Assembly: GCF_002443255.2 (NCBI RefSeq)
Contig: NW_019211457.1
Coordinates: 17,232,242-17,296,241 of the forward strand
From: Varroa destructor
Taxonomy: Eukaryota; Arthropoda; Arachnida; Mesostigmata; Varroidae
Direction: 5' to 3'
DNA: 64,000 nt
A program made the position numbers and the translations under genes. The notes beneath the pieces are model-generated. The model was not told where the DNA came from and did no database searches. It saw nothing but the letters and a program-made list of their open reading frames with translations. This document shows positions 36,366-48,560 of the stretch, piece after piece; positions within the stretch are counted from its first letter, which is position 1; the number at the start of each line of letters is the position of its first letter.

Positions 36366-38276
36366 CTATAAAAACGGGGCACAAAAAATTGGTAGGTAAT
36401 AGTAAAGCAAACCATTTTAATTGTGTAGCTCTTTAGTGATATTAATTAAATCAGTTTTTTAAAGGTTTCAGTATATGTCAGGCTGGTTTATGAGATCATG
36501 ACGATAGAGGCCAAGCTAATAAGTAGCGTGAAATTAACACTATAATAACTGATGATGATATTTAGGGATCCCTTATTTGTCATGTCTAAGAACCCTACAG
36601 TGGGCAGACCAAACAGTGGGCTGGTTTTCCGCCACTAACGTAAGTCAAACGTGAATGCGTATTATTCTTTGAAAAGCATGCGACGTCCAAGAAAGCTCAT
36701 AGAAGATGAAGTTAAAAGATGAATAACGTACAATCGATAGTGCGCGTCTTTTTGGACCGCTATAGGCGAAGCGGAAACTACAATTGCATACATGTGAATG
36801 CACGATACGCAATATACTAGGAACGTGCAAGAGATCGTCTTTACAAAGCCATCGCGTGCACACAAAAAAGCGGATCGAGGTGTTCTTCAGTCTTCAACAC
36901 GTAACTTCGATCGCTAGAACCACTATGTTATCAGCAATTTGTGTGAGCGACTATACTTCGGTGTTAGCTAAAGTGATGATGCACGAAAGATTGTACACTC
37001 ACGTACAACTTACACAGCTAGTGATGACAACGAACGCAGCCCATAGGTCAGAACGGAAAAATCTTGCAGCCGTGACCTTTCCTTAGTACGTTTTACGCAA
37101 GCAATGGCACTCTATTCGCGCTACTAGTTCGCCTTGTTCTGAGTCTCCCGTTCAACAAAATCCGCGCCGAGAGACGGCCTTTTTCGCGACCGCTCTACAC
37201 ACGCGTTCTTTAACTACCAGACGTAAAGATATGACGTAAATACTTCGGGAAAAAAAAATTAATACAGCTATCACAATTGATCTAAGGTGCTGACGTCTGA
37301 CAATTCTGATCAGTGTTCGGTAATCTATTCACACAAGCAGTGCTCGTACCACTTGTAGCAGTAGCATTAGTGAGTCGAAGTTTGTGTGCCTTCTAGGCCA
37401 AATCGACGAACGGGGCCTGCATCGAATCGCCTTAAAAAAATGCAATCTAAAAGATACTCGAACTAAATTATACCTATATATGTATATATATAAATGGACT
37501 AACGCTGCGCGACACATTTTTATGTCACTGGCTGCTATTGTTTGTCTCTCGTGTCGGGCTTCAAGAGTTAGTGAGCTTGACGAGACGAGGTGGGGATGGT
37601 GGAGATTGATCGTGGAATTGCCGAGAAACCAGCGGTTCGGTAGCGGGTAGTGGCGAAATCTACAGGGACCACTAAATCGTGTTAGCTATACGCCTGCACA
37701 TTACACAAGTATGAATGTAAGCAGTGAAAGCAGATGCACTTTGGACCCCAAGGGGCGTGAGGAAGTTAACGAGAAATGCGACAGACGAAAAGAGCTTGTA
37801 GTAATAAGGCGTCACCCAGTAGAACCACGACCTATCCATATTTATAAGACAGCCATGAAGATTGCTCATTCGTGTAACTGGATTTCACAATGGCGTCAAA
37901 CAACCGCGTTACCCATAGAACAGACTAACATCCACGGAATTCTAGGAACGATTGCTTTCACATCGTTAATAATCAAGTACAGGTATCCGTGTGTATAATG
38001 ACAAAATTCCTAATTGTTTTATTAGTAGATATTAATATTTAAAGAAACTAAACGACGTAAATGATGAACGAATCGCATGAAGAACGAAGCAAAAGTACTA
38101 ACCTCAGGCACATTGATGGTGTAGACTTGCGACGTCTTCCGAATTAGCATCATGCCTTCCCCAAATAACGACAATCCATAGGCCAAACTTATCTCTCAAT
38201 GTATTTACCGTTCAAGCGATTACTCGAGCATGTTGAACACAGCTAATCAACCTATTTGTTTTTTTCTGTCGTACAG
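36366..38276. other. No supported gene; possible SINE fragment
   Basis: This is the expected intron side of the membrane-protein exon. At about 37140-37225 a degenerate B-box-like CCGTTCAACAAAATCC is followed by TACCAGACGTAAAG, which is identical to 14 bases of the SINE A4 tail, so a decayed family A copy may lie here. Frames at 37384-37650 and 37711-37998 have no support. Confidence 0.4.
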
Positions 38277-38537
38277 AACCGTGCGAGATCTCTGCTGACG
38301 TCAAAAGTCCAGGTCCCCTTCTTGAAATATTCTATGACAGGTCCTCTGAAGTACGACGATGCGATAGCTTCTATATCGAAACTCTGCTGTAGACGAGTTC
38401 GCCACCCTCATGTCAACAGACGTTCGTTTCTAGCCTTCTTTGATCTGCCTGTTCCTGACCATGAATCAGGCTTTGCTCTCTTTCTTGACTGTGCGCTGTT
38501 TCAATGGTTCACTCGTGTCTACGATCGTATGCATTAG
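38277..38537 (+). CDS. Candidate exon after a strong acceptor, frame ambiguous
   Basis: TTTGTTTTTTTCTGTCGTACAG is a good polypyrimidine tract plus acceptor ending at 38276. Two frames are open beyond it. One runs 86 codons to 38537. The other reads CEISADVK and then FYDRSSEVRRCDSFY and stops at about 38390. The spacing of that Cys pair and the FYDxxxxxxRC..F pattern recall part of a Kunitz domain, but the second Cys and the GGC block are missing. I cannot choose a frame or name a product. Confidence 0.2.
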   Translation, partial: NRARSLLTSKVQVPFLKYSMTGPLKYDDAIASISKLCCRRVRHPHVNRRSFLAFFDLPVPDHESGFALFLDCALFQWFTRVYDRMH

Positions 38538-40136
38538 TAACTATGTGCGAAAATATGCTGCTGTTTACATAAGGCCTCATGGATAGAGGAAGTGCTTTGT
38601 CTCATTTAGTCGCAGGCATCTCACGGCTCCCCGTCTACTCCGCTGGGCCAAACACAACATTGAATTTATCGTTCGGTCAAAGTCAAAGCCCAGACACTCG
38701 ACAGCGGCCAAAGTTGCCAGATTACAAGGCCCAAGGCCATGCCAAAGGCACCATAGAACTTTTTAGACAAGACCACACATTTTTTTACTGAATCGGTTTT
38801 GTCGTAAGCACAGAAAGGACAAAAATAGAAACACGTCGTACAGCGCGTCTAGTTCCCCTGTTCTGTATCACAATAGCGTCTTCGCTGACCGCTGTTGCAA
38901 ACATGACTTTAGAAAAACGTCAGCAGATCTTCTCTTCCGTAATATTTGGACAGCAAGTAACAACCAATTAGTTGTATCATGACGGCGAAGAATTTTTCAG
39001 GCATATCGCCTAGCAGTTGTGTTATTTTTAGTTCTCAAGGCAAACTCAGATATTTCCCTGTAGAAAGTTATTAAATCTCTAATGTTGACCATAACCGTTT
39101 GTCGCACTGGTGTGCACGATCTGCAGCGTGCTTTAGAAGTTTAAGATATCTTGAAACCGGCGCAGTTAAAGTGGAAATAATAATTGGGCATCAAAATCCT
39201 AGGTGAAATCGATGTACATCTTTAAGGTTACATGTTGCTGACACATTGTTCTAATCACTAGAGACCCATTGTTTATATTCTTCCAGTCTATAGAGTTAAA
39301 GCTGGGCTCACATAATACGAATGTTAGAATTGAGATCTGATAGATATTTCTTTGCAAAATTAGCGAAACTATAAAACGTGTCAAAATGAAGTATGATAAT
39401 GTTAATTTTTTTAATTAATTTACATGACAATTGTCGCATTGGGTGCTCTTAAAAACTACTAAGGCCAAAGGTTTACGATACTAACTGAGAATATCCTACC
39501 ACTTTGTACGATAAGTAGATAATATTCAATAATGCTAGTAATTCCCTAGCGAGAGTTTTGTTTTTTCCTACCTAGCGAGAGTTCGTGGTTGGTCAAACTA
39601 TTAAAAGATTGGAGCCCATTCGTGGCCTACCAGACTGGTTGTTTTTTGTTAGGTTAATATATTTCGTTTACTCTCTTTGTTGAGGGAGAGTCTATGATTA
39701 ACGTGTTTTGCTTGTAAATAAGAAACCGGTTTGAATATACCTCAGTATCCATATTGTGGACATTACGTTGTTACGGTACTGTGTTTTGTGGCTCCGATCA
39801 TTTGTAAACGAACTGGGTAAAGCCACCGTATCCCTAATAAACAATAATATTATTCTCCCGATGCATCTAGCAAACAAGCATTCATTGCCACTCCCAAAAA
39901 GACGATTCTGCTACGCCGTATCATAGAAGATGTATTGTACTGAACTTATTGGCCATCCAGCGTGTTCAAGTATTTTAACTTATATGCGATCAACTTCTGG
40001 TATAGTACAAACCGAATAATAAGCACAATACTTATAGTAAAAACAATATCATAGCAAGTAGACGCCACCGGTTAGCGTCAATGGGAAACGCTTCCTCGGT
40101 CGACGTTGTCATAGTGTCGTATCCGGAAGTATTCTG
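38538..40136. other. No supported gene
   Basis: A 70-codon frame at 38579-38791 starts at ATG but has no other support. CCTAGCGAGAGTT is repeated directly at 39545-39557 and 39571-39583; the two could be a small insertion scar or slippage. Confidence 0.45.
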
Positions 40137-40200
40137 TTACAGCGGCAGTCGGGCCATATCCTTCAGCTGAAGTAATACGTATAGCCATCTATAGCCAAGG
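40137..40200 (+). mobile_element. Possible family B repeat fragment
   Basis: GGGCCATATCCTT followed by ATACG and TAGCC blocks resembles the minus-strand consensus near 49450 (GGCCATATCTCGG, GGTACGG, AGCCGATAG). The match is short and gapped. Confidence 0.25.
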
Positions 40201-40366
40201 CGTTCATGTGGGCGTTGTGTACAATTAAAAGGAAGCGCGAAAGAAAAGTTTTTGGGCCAGCTAATACCATCGCACACGCACACACACGCATATGTACCTA
40301 TATACGCTCGCCGGTGAGTGCAGAGGTTAAGTACCATTTAGGACGCGTCATTTCGCTTATAGTCAA

Positions 40367-40574
40367 ATGAATCGTTTGCGAATGCTACTCTCGAAAGGCT
40401 GGAGGGACGCCTGTCGAGTCCCGCTCCGTCTATCTCGTACTGCTACTACTGCTACTACTATTACGATCGTGACTGCTCACGATAGTGGCAAAAGTGGCGA
40501 TGGCAATGCACTATGTCATTCGATGGACCTGCGTGAAAGTCTTAATTTTTCGGAGTTCTTCTCAACGTTTTTAG
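40367..40574 (+). CDS. Candidate 5' or internal exon with consensus donor
   Basis: The frame starts at ATG (40367) and stays open for 69 codons to TTTTTAG|GTGAGC, a near-ideal splice donor at 40575. An acceptor-like TTTCGCTTATAG sits just before the ATG, so it could also be an internal exon. The first 30 residues are basic and lack acidic residues except one Asp, somewhat like a mitochondrial targeting sequence, then a Thr/Ala run from a CTA-CTG trinucleotide repeat (40439-40462) and an acidic end. No family was recognised and no following exon was found. Confidence 0.28.
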
Positions 40575-43500
40575 GTGAGCTTTGTATGCACGTCCATTGC
40601 ATATGGGTTGTCCGATCGTAAACGCCCGCAAGGTTATGCTAAGCTGAAAATGTATAGATTTCTTTGGAATCATTTTGAAACTAAACGTCCGGAGTAGTAC
40701 CTACCCCAGCCACTTCAGACCTGCATACATTTAAACACCGGATTTAGCTGTATACGACAATAAACGAACTTTACAAAAGCATGTTTGTGAGGAAGCGTCA
40801 ACACTATTTAACTGAACTTTTAACTTCATGTACAGTAGAATCCGTAAAACCCGTCATGCTTTATTGCCTTTCCGAGAGCTGTTGCATGACAATTTATGCG
40901 CCTCTTTGGGCATTGAGTGACAATGAATTAACATTTGTGCTTACGTTGTCTTCACCAAATAACAGATTTGTTCAGATATCAAAATCTTTTCATAGCTGTC
41001 CTGTGAAGCAAATACTCTAGGAAACGTGACGCGCTGACGGCCGACAGCTCTTTGAAAATTGTCCATTCAAAAACTGGTTAACCTAATCAGTTAAATGTGA
41101 TTCTTTTTTTCTTTTTCTTTTTTTTTTTTTTTACTTAATTACACCAAGCGATGCATTGCTTTCGGTGCACACGCGGTAACTACTGTTGCTGATAATCCAG
41201 TTTTTTTCAATCTGTAGAACGGGACACCGGTCATTCGGTAGAAGGTTTATCTCGTTGAAGTAAAGGAGAGGAACTGAAGGCAGCGAGAAATAGAACTTCG
41301 TGCTCGATGTATACTGTAGTTAGTCTGTGCTGAATAGGCCGTGTTGAGTATAAGTATTAGTTGCGTAATCCCACGGAAGCGTAACATTTTCGGGGAAAGG
41401 ATGCGAAAAATTTTTCGTTTATCTGCGTTGATATATGCATAACAATGTAAAGGGTATTGAAGTACACAGGTACTCGCTATCGAGTATCAGGGTAGACGGC
41501 CGAATTTTCTATTGTTAATTTGTCTAATAAGGACAAGCTTGTTTCTCGATGATAGAGAAGTCTTACGGGTTGGTGCAAACCTGCTAATATAAAAAAAGGA
41601 TTATCTTGTTCTCTGATTACATATTACCCATAGTCTTTGCACACTCTATTTTCGACACTCAGAAGAATTAGGAAATAAAAAAAGTGTTATTTTGTCCAAA
41701 ATAAGTTGAATGCGGAAAAAAAAACAGGAATCGAGCAAATAGCGGATTGCTCTCTAGCTTTTTAGTTTACAGCTTCTATTAATATCAAATAGCTGAACTA
41801 TATGTATTTAATGTTTTTTTACATATTTTGTTTCCGATAGACGTATACATTTCGTACTTTAACTCATCTTAACTCCGGAAGTATTTTAATTCTGCAACTG
41901 GTCGACGTTTGTATCCTGTAAGCACCGACCAGATATATACTAAATATATACGAATTGCTACATTCGTCACAGAGGTTTACAGATACTATATTATGATATT
42001 TAAAGTTTACTGGCTAAGGTTTTTTTAATGATAGTTTTCTTTGATACAATATCAATGCAGTATTTTATAGTTAACGCAAACTTACCAACCCGTAGCTGTG
42101 TTCTATGAAACTACTGAAACGTAAGGTTTAAAGAAGCGTACTAAAATATACATTTGAGACTACTCGAGGGAGCCTTCGTCCTTCATACATTTGTTAATAA
42201 TTACTTCTTGCTCATCATGACGATTCCGCTATACCAGCTTGCTCTGACTGCAAGTCTCAATCTGTGGCCGGTAATATATTCTATTAGCTTAGACGGGCAT
42301 CGATTGAACTAGGATCCTGCTCCTCAAGAATCGCTAAGCCGAAGCCCGGTGATACATACTGTAATCAACTATTTCAATTCAACAATATGGATACAACGCT
42401 TCGACACAACCCAATACAGCAGACGGATCAGAGACCCAGAAAAAGGCTCGGAAAGTAACAACTGTACGAAGCATGCTGCTGTAATTACTTAGATTATAAA
42501 AGAATGGACTTGAGTGAAACGAACGCTAGACAAAGTGAGCACGATAACTGGTCGATAGACGAGGTAATTTACGGTTACTAACGAAACACTATTTTCTACT
42601 ACAAAGCAACAAACAACAATTATAACGCGATATAATATACTCTAGCCAGTTTCACGATGTACCCTTGAATAAATGGACGAGTTAGTTAAGGCAATCTAAA
42701 ATAGGCCGCTGGACCATCTACATGCTTCGACTTTCCCGAATCAGATTCTGTAATCCCGGCTTGCCACCTCAGTCTGAGCTGTCTAGAATCTAGGATAGGA
42801 AATTACAGACCGCTGTTGGACGTCGCAGTCCTAATTGCTCGTAATTGTCGTTGAAACGAATTAAGGCTACAAAATGGACATATTTCCTGCCAATTACACA
42901 TGACCATAATAGTTCAATGAGATCTATCCCCTTAGATCCTGCATAAATATTGTATTTTTAATCAATGGTTATAACCCGTTCCTGCTCGATTTCGTTCAGT
43001 GTCGTTCTCCGCGAGTTCCTGACCCTGAATCGTGGCAAAGATATAAACTCGTCTTATCTCGCTTTGCTTATATTCCACCCGACCATCTTGTTCATTGTAA
43101 TAACGCATATGAAAACGATTCAGCCACGTGTTCATCAGATGAATCACAGGCAGGCCCTGGCAAATCAGTGTCGGTATTTACGCATTCTGTATAGTAGCAA
43201 TATACGAACAGACACTACCTAAACAATGTCGAAACTCGTTTATGTACTACAGTGAATATTATTTACTTTGTACTGAGGAGTTGCCGATGCAACATGGGGA
43301 AGATTGTTCGGTAATGCGACACGTTTGATAGCCGTAGCGATAGACGATACGACGCGTCCCACTAGAATGTTTCGCTACGCGTTTGGTAACGATGCTCTTT
43401 GTATCTTGCCGGTCGGCTGGGTGCAAAATTTAATAATCATTTGCTTTGTTGGGTTCCAGCCAGCTGCGTTTGTTGATAGATACCGTCGACCACACACTTC

Positions 43501-45884
43501 ATGCCCCTTATCGCTATGCGAAACGCGGTGTTCTGTTCAATATTGCGTTCAAAATGGCCAATAAATAAAAGCTCAGCTTTTAATCGGTCTTGCGTCTGTG
43601 AGATACTGCAGGCTGTACATTGACGTGTGCTGCGTGTGGCATATGAAGAACAGATCGCTATCATTGTTACAGCAGATGACCCTGGGGAACCTTCTGGCAT
43701 CGAGCGTTTGAGCTGTCATTCACAGATACAAGTGAGTGTATTCAGAGAGGCACATGGCGTACTTCGGCGAATTATAACGGCGACCTGCCTAGCGACAGGT
43801 GTATGCTCAAAGAAGAGGAACACGTTAAGATAGGCGAAAAGGTAACCCAATGATCTGGCCTTTTTTCTTTCGATTTGAGCGTTCCTATAATAGATCCGAT
43901 TGTCATCTAGAGTCATGCAAAAGTAACTGAATTCTATGAACTATGACATTTTTACGCTAACGGAGCGGACAAATTTTTTGTTCGTTTGGTAAGGGTGCTC
44001 TAGTGTAGGACTATACTTCTAGGCACATCAGGATTGTGGTCGACAAAAGAACGAAGTATAACGAGAACGACAGTTGCCGATATCTCTAAATGTCAGCATC
44101 CGAGGTCCTCATGACGTCTTAATTTATGTGAGCAGGATTGAAATGTCCCACAAAAGAAAAAGGTGGGCCACGGTTTCAGAAACCGCCTTTATATATATTA
44201 ACATCGCAAAAATAACTAGTTAGCTGGATGGCCTCTACCACGACCTCACTCATACCGGGTGACAAAGTGAACGTCATAACTAAGTTACTATTTTTACAAG
44301 TAAGGATGTCCTGACGAAATACAATCGAATTATCGTCCAAAGGGAACTTACAGTTAATAACTGAGAAATGAGGATGAGGTTAACAGAGGCTGACGCAGAA
44401 TACACTTGCAGTGCACCGATGATACCAGGTTGCACGACTGATTGAGAATCAAGCAATATACAAGACATTATCTTTACGAAGCCAGGCATTCCTATAGGAT
44501 TGAGAGCGTAGCCTCAAATAGTACAGGCACTTACAGAAAACAAGCAAGCTTGGAAATTATTACATCAGATGCATACTGGATCCGTAAGAGAGGTGGCGCG
44601 AGCTCATGATTTTGGATAGAGTCGAGCCACGTATCTGATAGAGGTGACCGTTTGAACCGTGGCTGTGTACACGGGCAATAGGCCAGCCATCAAGCAGGCC
44701 ACGGTGCAGCTTGCTACAAACTGAGTTCGGAAAAGGCTAATATCATCGGAGCGGAAGAGTAACGAAAACGGCCGGAAGGACGAAGCCTTAGTTAGTATTT
44801 CCTTTTTCTAGAATAAATCATTGGATTTCTAAGCTTGCTCTCTCAGCATAAGGTTTCATAGGGAGTTGAGGGCTCAGTTTCTAGATCAACGGGTTCAACA
44901 ACGTTAATTCGGCGTGCTTAGCTGCTAAGGAATTTGCTAGCACGACCGGTTTTTTTCGTATACTATTATAAAGTATGCATGTTTAAATGGCCGCGGTCGG
45001 AGGTGAAACCTTCGGGCGGAACACCGGAAGAATTGGATGTTGCCCTTGTGTTCGTGTGCTGCAAATACAATGATCGATTATGCCTCACCATCATTTATGA
45101 ATCGAGTACATTGTTGTAGGAACCCAACGTCAATAGACAACCTAGCAAACGAGAACGCCTGTTCTAGACGGTTACTTCAAGGAGCGATCATTTACGCTAT
45201 GCTAATCACCACCTGGAAGGCAACTGATTTCATAAGATTTCATTTAGCTCACAGTTTCTTGCGGCTTAAGAAGGTCGCTTCAGGACGCGGACCGCAGTAA
45301 CCTTTTGACAAAGACCCTTTATTTTTACTCACAGGACAGCAACGGCCATAAAAGCAGCTGCCGCAATAGCTTGAGCGAGGTGTAGTTAAGACTACACGTT
45401 CTGGCACAGAATTAGGACGCCGACTTAGCTGGTCTTCTACTTAAAGGCCTCTTTCCGATTTTCGAATAATTAGCTTTCACTGCATATTCACATGTAGTCA
45501 GCGCAGCGGGCGAAAACACAAACACGTATCAAAAGCCGAAGTAGCTCAGCTGTGAAAGTGGATTAGCCATTTTCGGACGCTAAATGAGAAAAATATCTGA
45601 TAAGTGGTAGCCGCCCTCGCTAACAATTAGCAGGCTGTATCGTCGATTAGAATACTGCCGAGAAGCACGATGCTGCAATGCCAGAAGGGTCACATCTGAT
45701 CGTAAATAGTTCAATGAAAGGTTGCGGTTCTCTTACGCACGGCGATAACCGGCCCGATCCTGGGTCAGCTGTTCGTAGTTGATACTATACAGTGGACTAA
45801 GAAAGCAGTAGTAGCTGCTATTATTCTAAGGAGAATCACTGAAAAATTTACGATAAAGTTGAAAGTGAACTAGACCTTTTCAAA
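40575..45884. other. No supported gene
   Basis: A pyrimidine tract (41103-41132) could serve as an acceptor tract but no exon follows clearly. At 43673-43731 a 59-nt segment lies between TTGTTACAG and GTGAGT and could be a small exon; its open frame is short and unidentified. GC-richer DNA at 44580-44780 holds degenerate tRNA-like boxes on the minus strand. An isolated A-box match (TAGCTCAGCTGT) lies near 45545. Confidence 0.4.
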
Positions 45885-46240
45885 AATTTCGATTGGCCTT
45901 TTGTTGACGGACGTCATGGGCAAGGGCCGGTGAGAGGGATTGAGATAACTGTGTTCAGGGTGGTCAAACGTTTCAGAAGGCAATCACAGTCAGGTCAGTA
46001 CGATTATTCTCGTACTATTTTGTACAATCAATTTTCGTCATCTAAGGTCAGGTGTCTATTCAAAAAACAGTGAAGAAAGTAAGAACTTGCCGGTTTGCCG
46101 ACCTCGTCACTCGAGTTCCTCTACAAAAAGCACATTGCAAACGTGGGTGCCGCTGAGATTAGAAGGGAATAGGTAGGGATCAGTTTCTTTGGCCTTTTTC
46201 GTAAACCTCTCAACAAACGAGAGACTTTAAGAAAACGAAA
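45885..46240 (+). pseudogene. Possible Tc1-like transposase trace
   Basis: One frame from 45891 carries ITVFRVVKRFRRQSQSGQY (about 45945-46001), resembling the recognition helix and linker of Tc1 transposases (tVxRvxkRFxetGs). The same frame, after two stops, reads LAGLPTSSLEFLYKKHIANV (46086-46145), resembling the GLxxxxxxxxPLLxxkHixxR region that follows in Tc1. The order and rough spacing fit, though the gap is shorter than usual. No DDE catalytic block was found. Confidence 0.3.
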
Positions 46241-46268
46241 TCAGTAGCATATAGTGTTTGCATACACA

Positions 46269-46282
46269 CCCCCCCCCCCCCC
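46269..46282 (+). repeat. Poly(C) tract, 14 bp
   Basis: An uninterrupted C run; the opposite strand is a G14 run that could stack as quadruplex. Confidence 0.9.
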
Positions 46283-47089
46283 TCTATAATTATATTAGAC
46301 GCAGACATTTGAATTGGCATACCTTATTATGCGCCTATTATACAAGCCGAAAAGTAATTTTCTCCGAGCTTATAGTAGCGTATGCTATGTATGTATGCCA
46401 GTATAGTTAGTTCCCATCACAGATGGGACTACTGTTTTTGGCGAGTCTTTTTTGAAAGGAACGTCCTAAAAGAAGCTGATATGTAACTAGACGCATAATT
46501 TTTGGTAGTATTTTCCTCTTAATACCAATTATCGTAGCTAATGATTCTTTTAGCCCATTTTTATTAATTCCTAAATTTCGAAATAATAAGATTATTAAAA
46601 ATTGCTGTTTACGGCTTTCATAAGGCGCATGTAGAAACTTCAATCGCAGGTTCTATACTCTTAAGTTTTTTTTTTAAGTCTAAGGTTTTAGAAAATTTTT
46701 AAAAGAAATAATGTTATATATCGATTTTATTATCATTAGCATTATATGTATTACCTAAATCGATATTAAACTATTAATTACGTATTCTTTAATTTCTCGC
46801 ATAAAATTTATCATTTGAGGTTGTCTAAGGGAGGAAATTTTTGAGAAAAGTCGGGAGCTTGACCAGCTCGACAGTGAATGACAGCTTAGCTTGCCATTGA
46901 TGAAATATATTCATAGCTATTATATTATGTGACCAAAAAAGTACTGGCGTCTTTTCAACTACTACATGGCTTCTCAATATATGGGCTTGCATTGGTACCA
47001 TATGAAAACTGGAATTCGACAGTAATCGATCTGCTGTTACTTATTCAGATTTGAGGCAGACGATTCAGAGGAGTTTCTGAAGATGAGTG
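46283..47089. other. Very AT-rich spacer
   Basis: I see no gene. The start of mariner relic 2, including a possible inverted repeat near 46931, may lie in the last 150 bases but cannot be placed. Confidence 0.5.
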
Positions 47090-47760
47090 AAATTTTTGCA
47101 GAAATTTCTGATTATTAGAAACTTCGTTAATGCTGGCGCAAAGATAGTTTTGGAAATTTCGACGCGAAGGGACTCCTTGTAGTAGTAGTAGCCGATAAAA
47201 TTAGCGGAAGTTAAGCAAGATCTACACATGAGTAGCCATGATTCCGCCACAAAGCTAAGTGTCCATGAGCAAGTAATTTGAAATTATTTGAGGGAAGCCG
47301 GCTACAAAACGAAGCTTGATGTTAAGCACCTCGCCAACTGGCGTAGACTCTACTGTATTTGCTTTCGCAAAGTTTCACATAAACGCAGTTAAATCAAGCT
47401 ATTTCTAAAGCAGCTGATGACAGCCGAAGAAAAATGGAACAAGTATGATAATAATGTAAAATTTCTACAATTTGCGGCACAGTCAAGATTGACGCCAAAG
47501 TGAACGATGACAGTATACGTTTGGTGGAACCAGAAAACAATCGTACGCTACAGGTTGCCACCGCTTGAATTGTATTTCTACTGTTAACAATAAATAATAA
47601 CAAACGATTGAAAAATCGGCCGGAAAAGGTATCGTCTTCTACCATTTTCTAGTAAAACTTTATGCTACCCGGCAAAAATTTAGGAAAACCTGGAAAAAAA
47701 AATTTAGTGTCTCCGCCGTATAACTTGAATCATCCGATTATCAACTCTCTTTGTTAATTC
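47090..47760 (+). pseudogene. Mariner (DD34D) transposase relic 2
   Basis: GNFDAKG (47152-47172) matches GNFDxKD near the end of the helix-turn-helix. From 47219 a single frame runs to about 47580 with three internal stops. It carries in order HMSSHDSATKLSVHEQV (the AxxLxxSxxTV region), NYLREAGYKTKLDVKH (matching HLxxLGYxxKLDVWVPH), FLKQLMTAEEKWNKYDN (matching FLxxIVTGDEKWxxYDN, 47420-47437 being TAEEKW) and VYVWWNQKTIVRYRL (matching VWWDxKGxxxYEL). In another frame SPPYN and LESSDYQL (47724-47747) match PPYSPDLxPSDYHLF with the third catalytic Asp. The first catalytic Asp is replaced by Glu. Stops and frameshifts make it inactive. Confidence 0.8.
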
Positions 47761-47862
47761 GATTTCCGTAAAAACGTATCAAAATCGCCTATTATAATTT
47801 TTCGCTCAGAGGCCATTACAGCGGTTGGTCTACAGTGATAATGTTACCAGAAAACATAGGAT

Positions 47863-47892
47863 AATAATTCAGTAACAAAATAATTCAGTAAC
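47863..47892 (+). repeat. Short direct repeat, period 16
   Basis: AATAATTCAGTAAC occurs at 47863-47876 and again at 47879-47892, just beyond the mariner relic. Probably replication slippage. Confidence 0.7.
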
Positions 47893-48277
47893 CTTACTTT
47901 TAGATATTTGATTCAGTTTCGGCTTAAAGCGATTAATTATCTATCTACCCACAAACGGTTTATATCATTCAATCATGGGCACCTAGTTCATAGCATTCTA
48001 TTGAATAGAAATGTTTGGCCATTGTAAATTAATTAATTTATTATTATTACGTTAAAAACTATTTTTGAGCAGTTAAAGGCAAAAATACTTTATCAAAAGT
48101 CAAATACGGGTATTGGAAATGTGCATTCAACAAAGATGAACATAGCACTCATGGTTTGCCACAAATTGCCCCACATCTTAGGTTACGTCTTATCATCTCG
48201 TTTTGTCTGTGTCACCTATTGTTTACCGTATACTGGTTCATGTGTTTTAAAGCGATCTATAGACAACGGAGCTATAC

Positions 48278-48560
48278 GTGCTTCCTCTTATGCACAAGGG
48301 CAGAGTCGAAAGTCTCCCAGTTTTTGATGGGGTAGACGCTTACTACCCCTTAAGCGCTCCTTACTTTCGAGCCCTGTTCGAACACATTTTATATATCGGG
48401 GGTCGCAAGGCGTTAAGCGTTAAGATTCAAGAAACGCTGCTTGCTTATCGCCGTCTTCGTTTCACATTACGAACAAAAAAAAATTCTTCAAACGGGCTAT
48501 GAGCTGGCTCGTTAGCGAGGGTTTTACTGGATTTCCCCTGATGTTCCTGTCGCTATTTGA
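48278..48560 (+). pseudogene. Possible LTR-element integrase-core trace
   Basis: A 74-codon frame has SAPYFRALFEH followed by KIQETLLAYRRLR. Gypsy/BEL integrase cores carry SAPYHPxxNGxAER and then LxxFLLAYRTTPH. The two blocks are in the right order, but the HPxxNGxAER part is not conserved and the spacing is short. A frame-shifted continuation AGSLARVLLDFP recalls ELLxGRxLRTxLDxxFP. It is suggestive only. Confidence 0.25.

Noticed and set aside
43673..43731. Cadherin-like exon (TADDPGEP)
   Set aside because: The resemblance spans only a few residues of an upstream-extended frame and the acceptor is weak.
44635..44720. tRNA-like element on the minus strand
   Set aside because: GGTTCAAACGG is a poor B box and no target-site duplication or family tail is present.
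45545..45600. tRNA gene from A-box match TAGCTCAGCTGT
   Set aside because: No B box or cloverleaf follows; at best a decayed tRNA-derived fragment.
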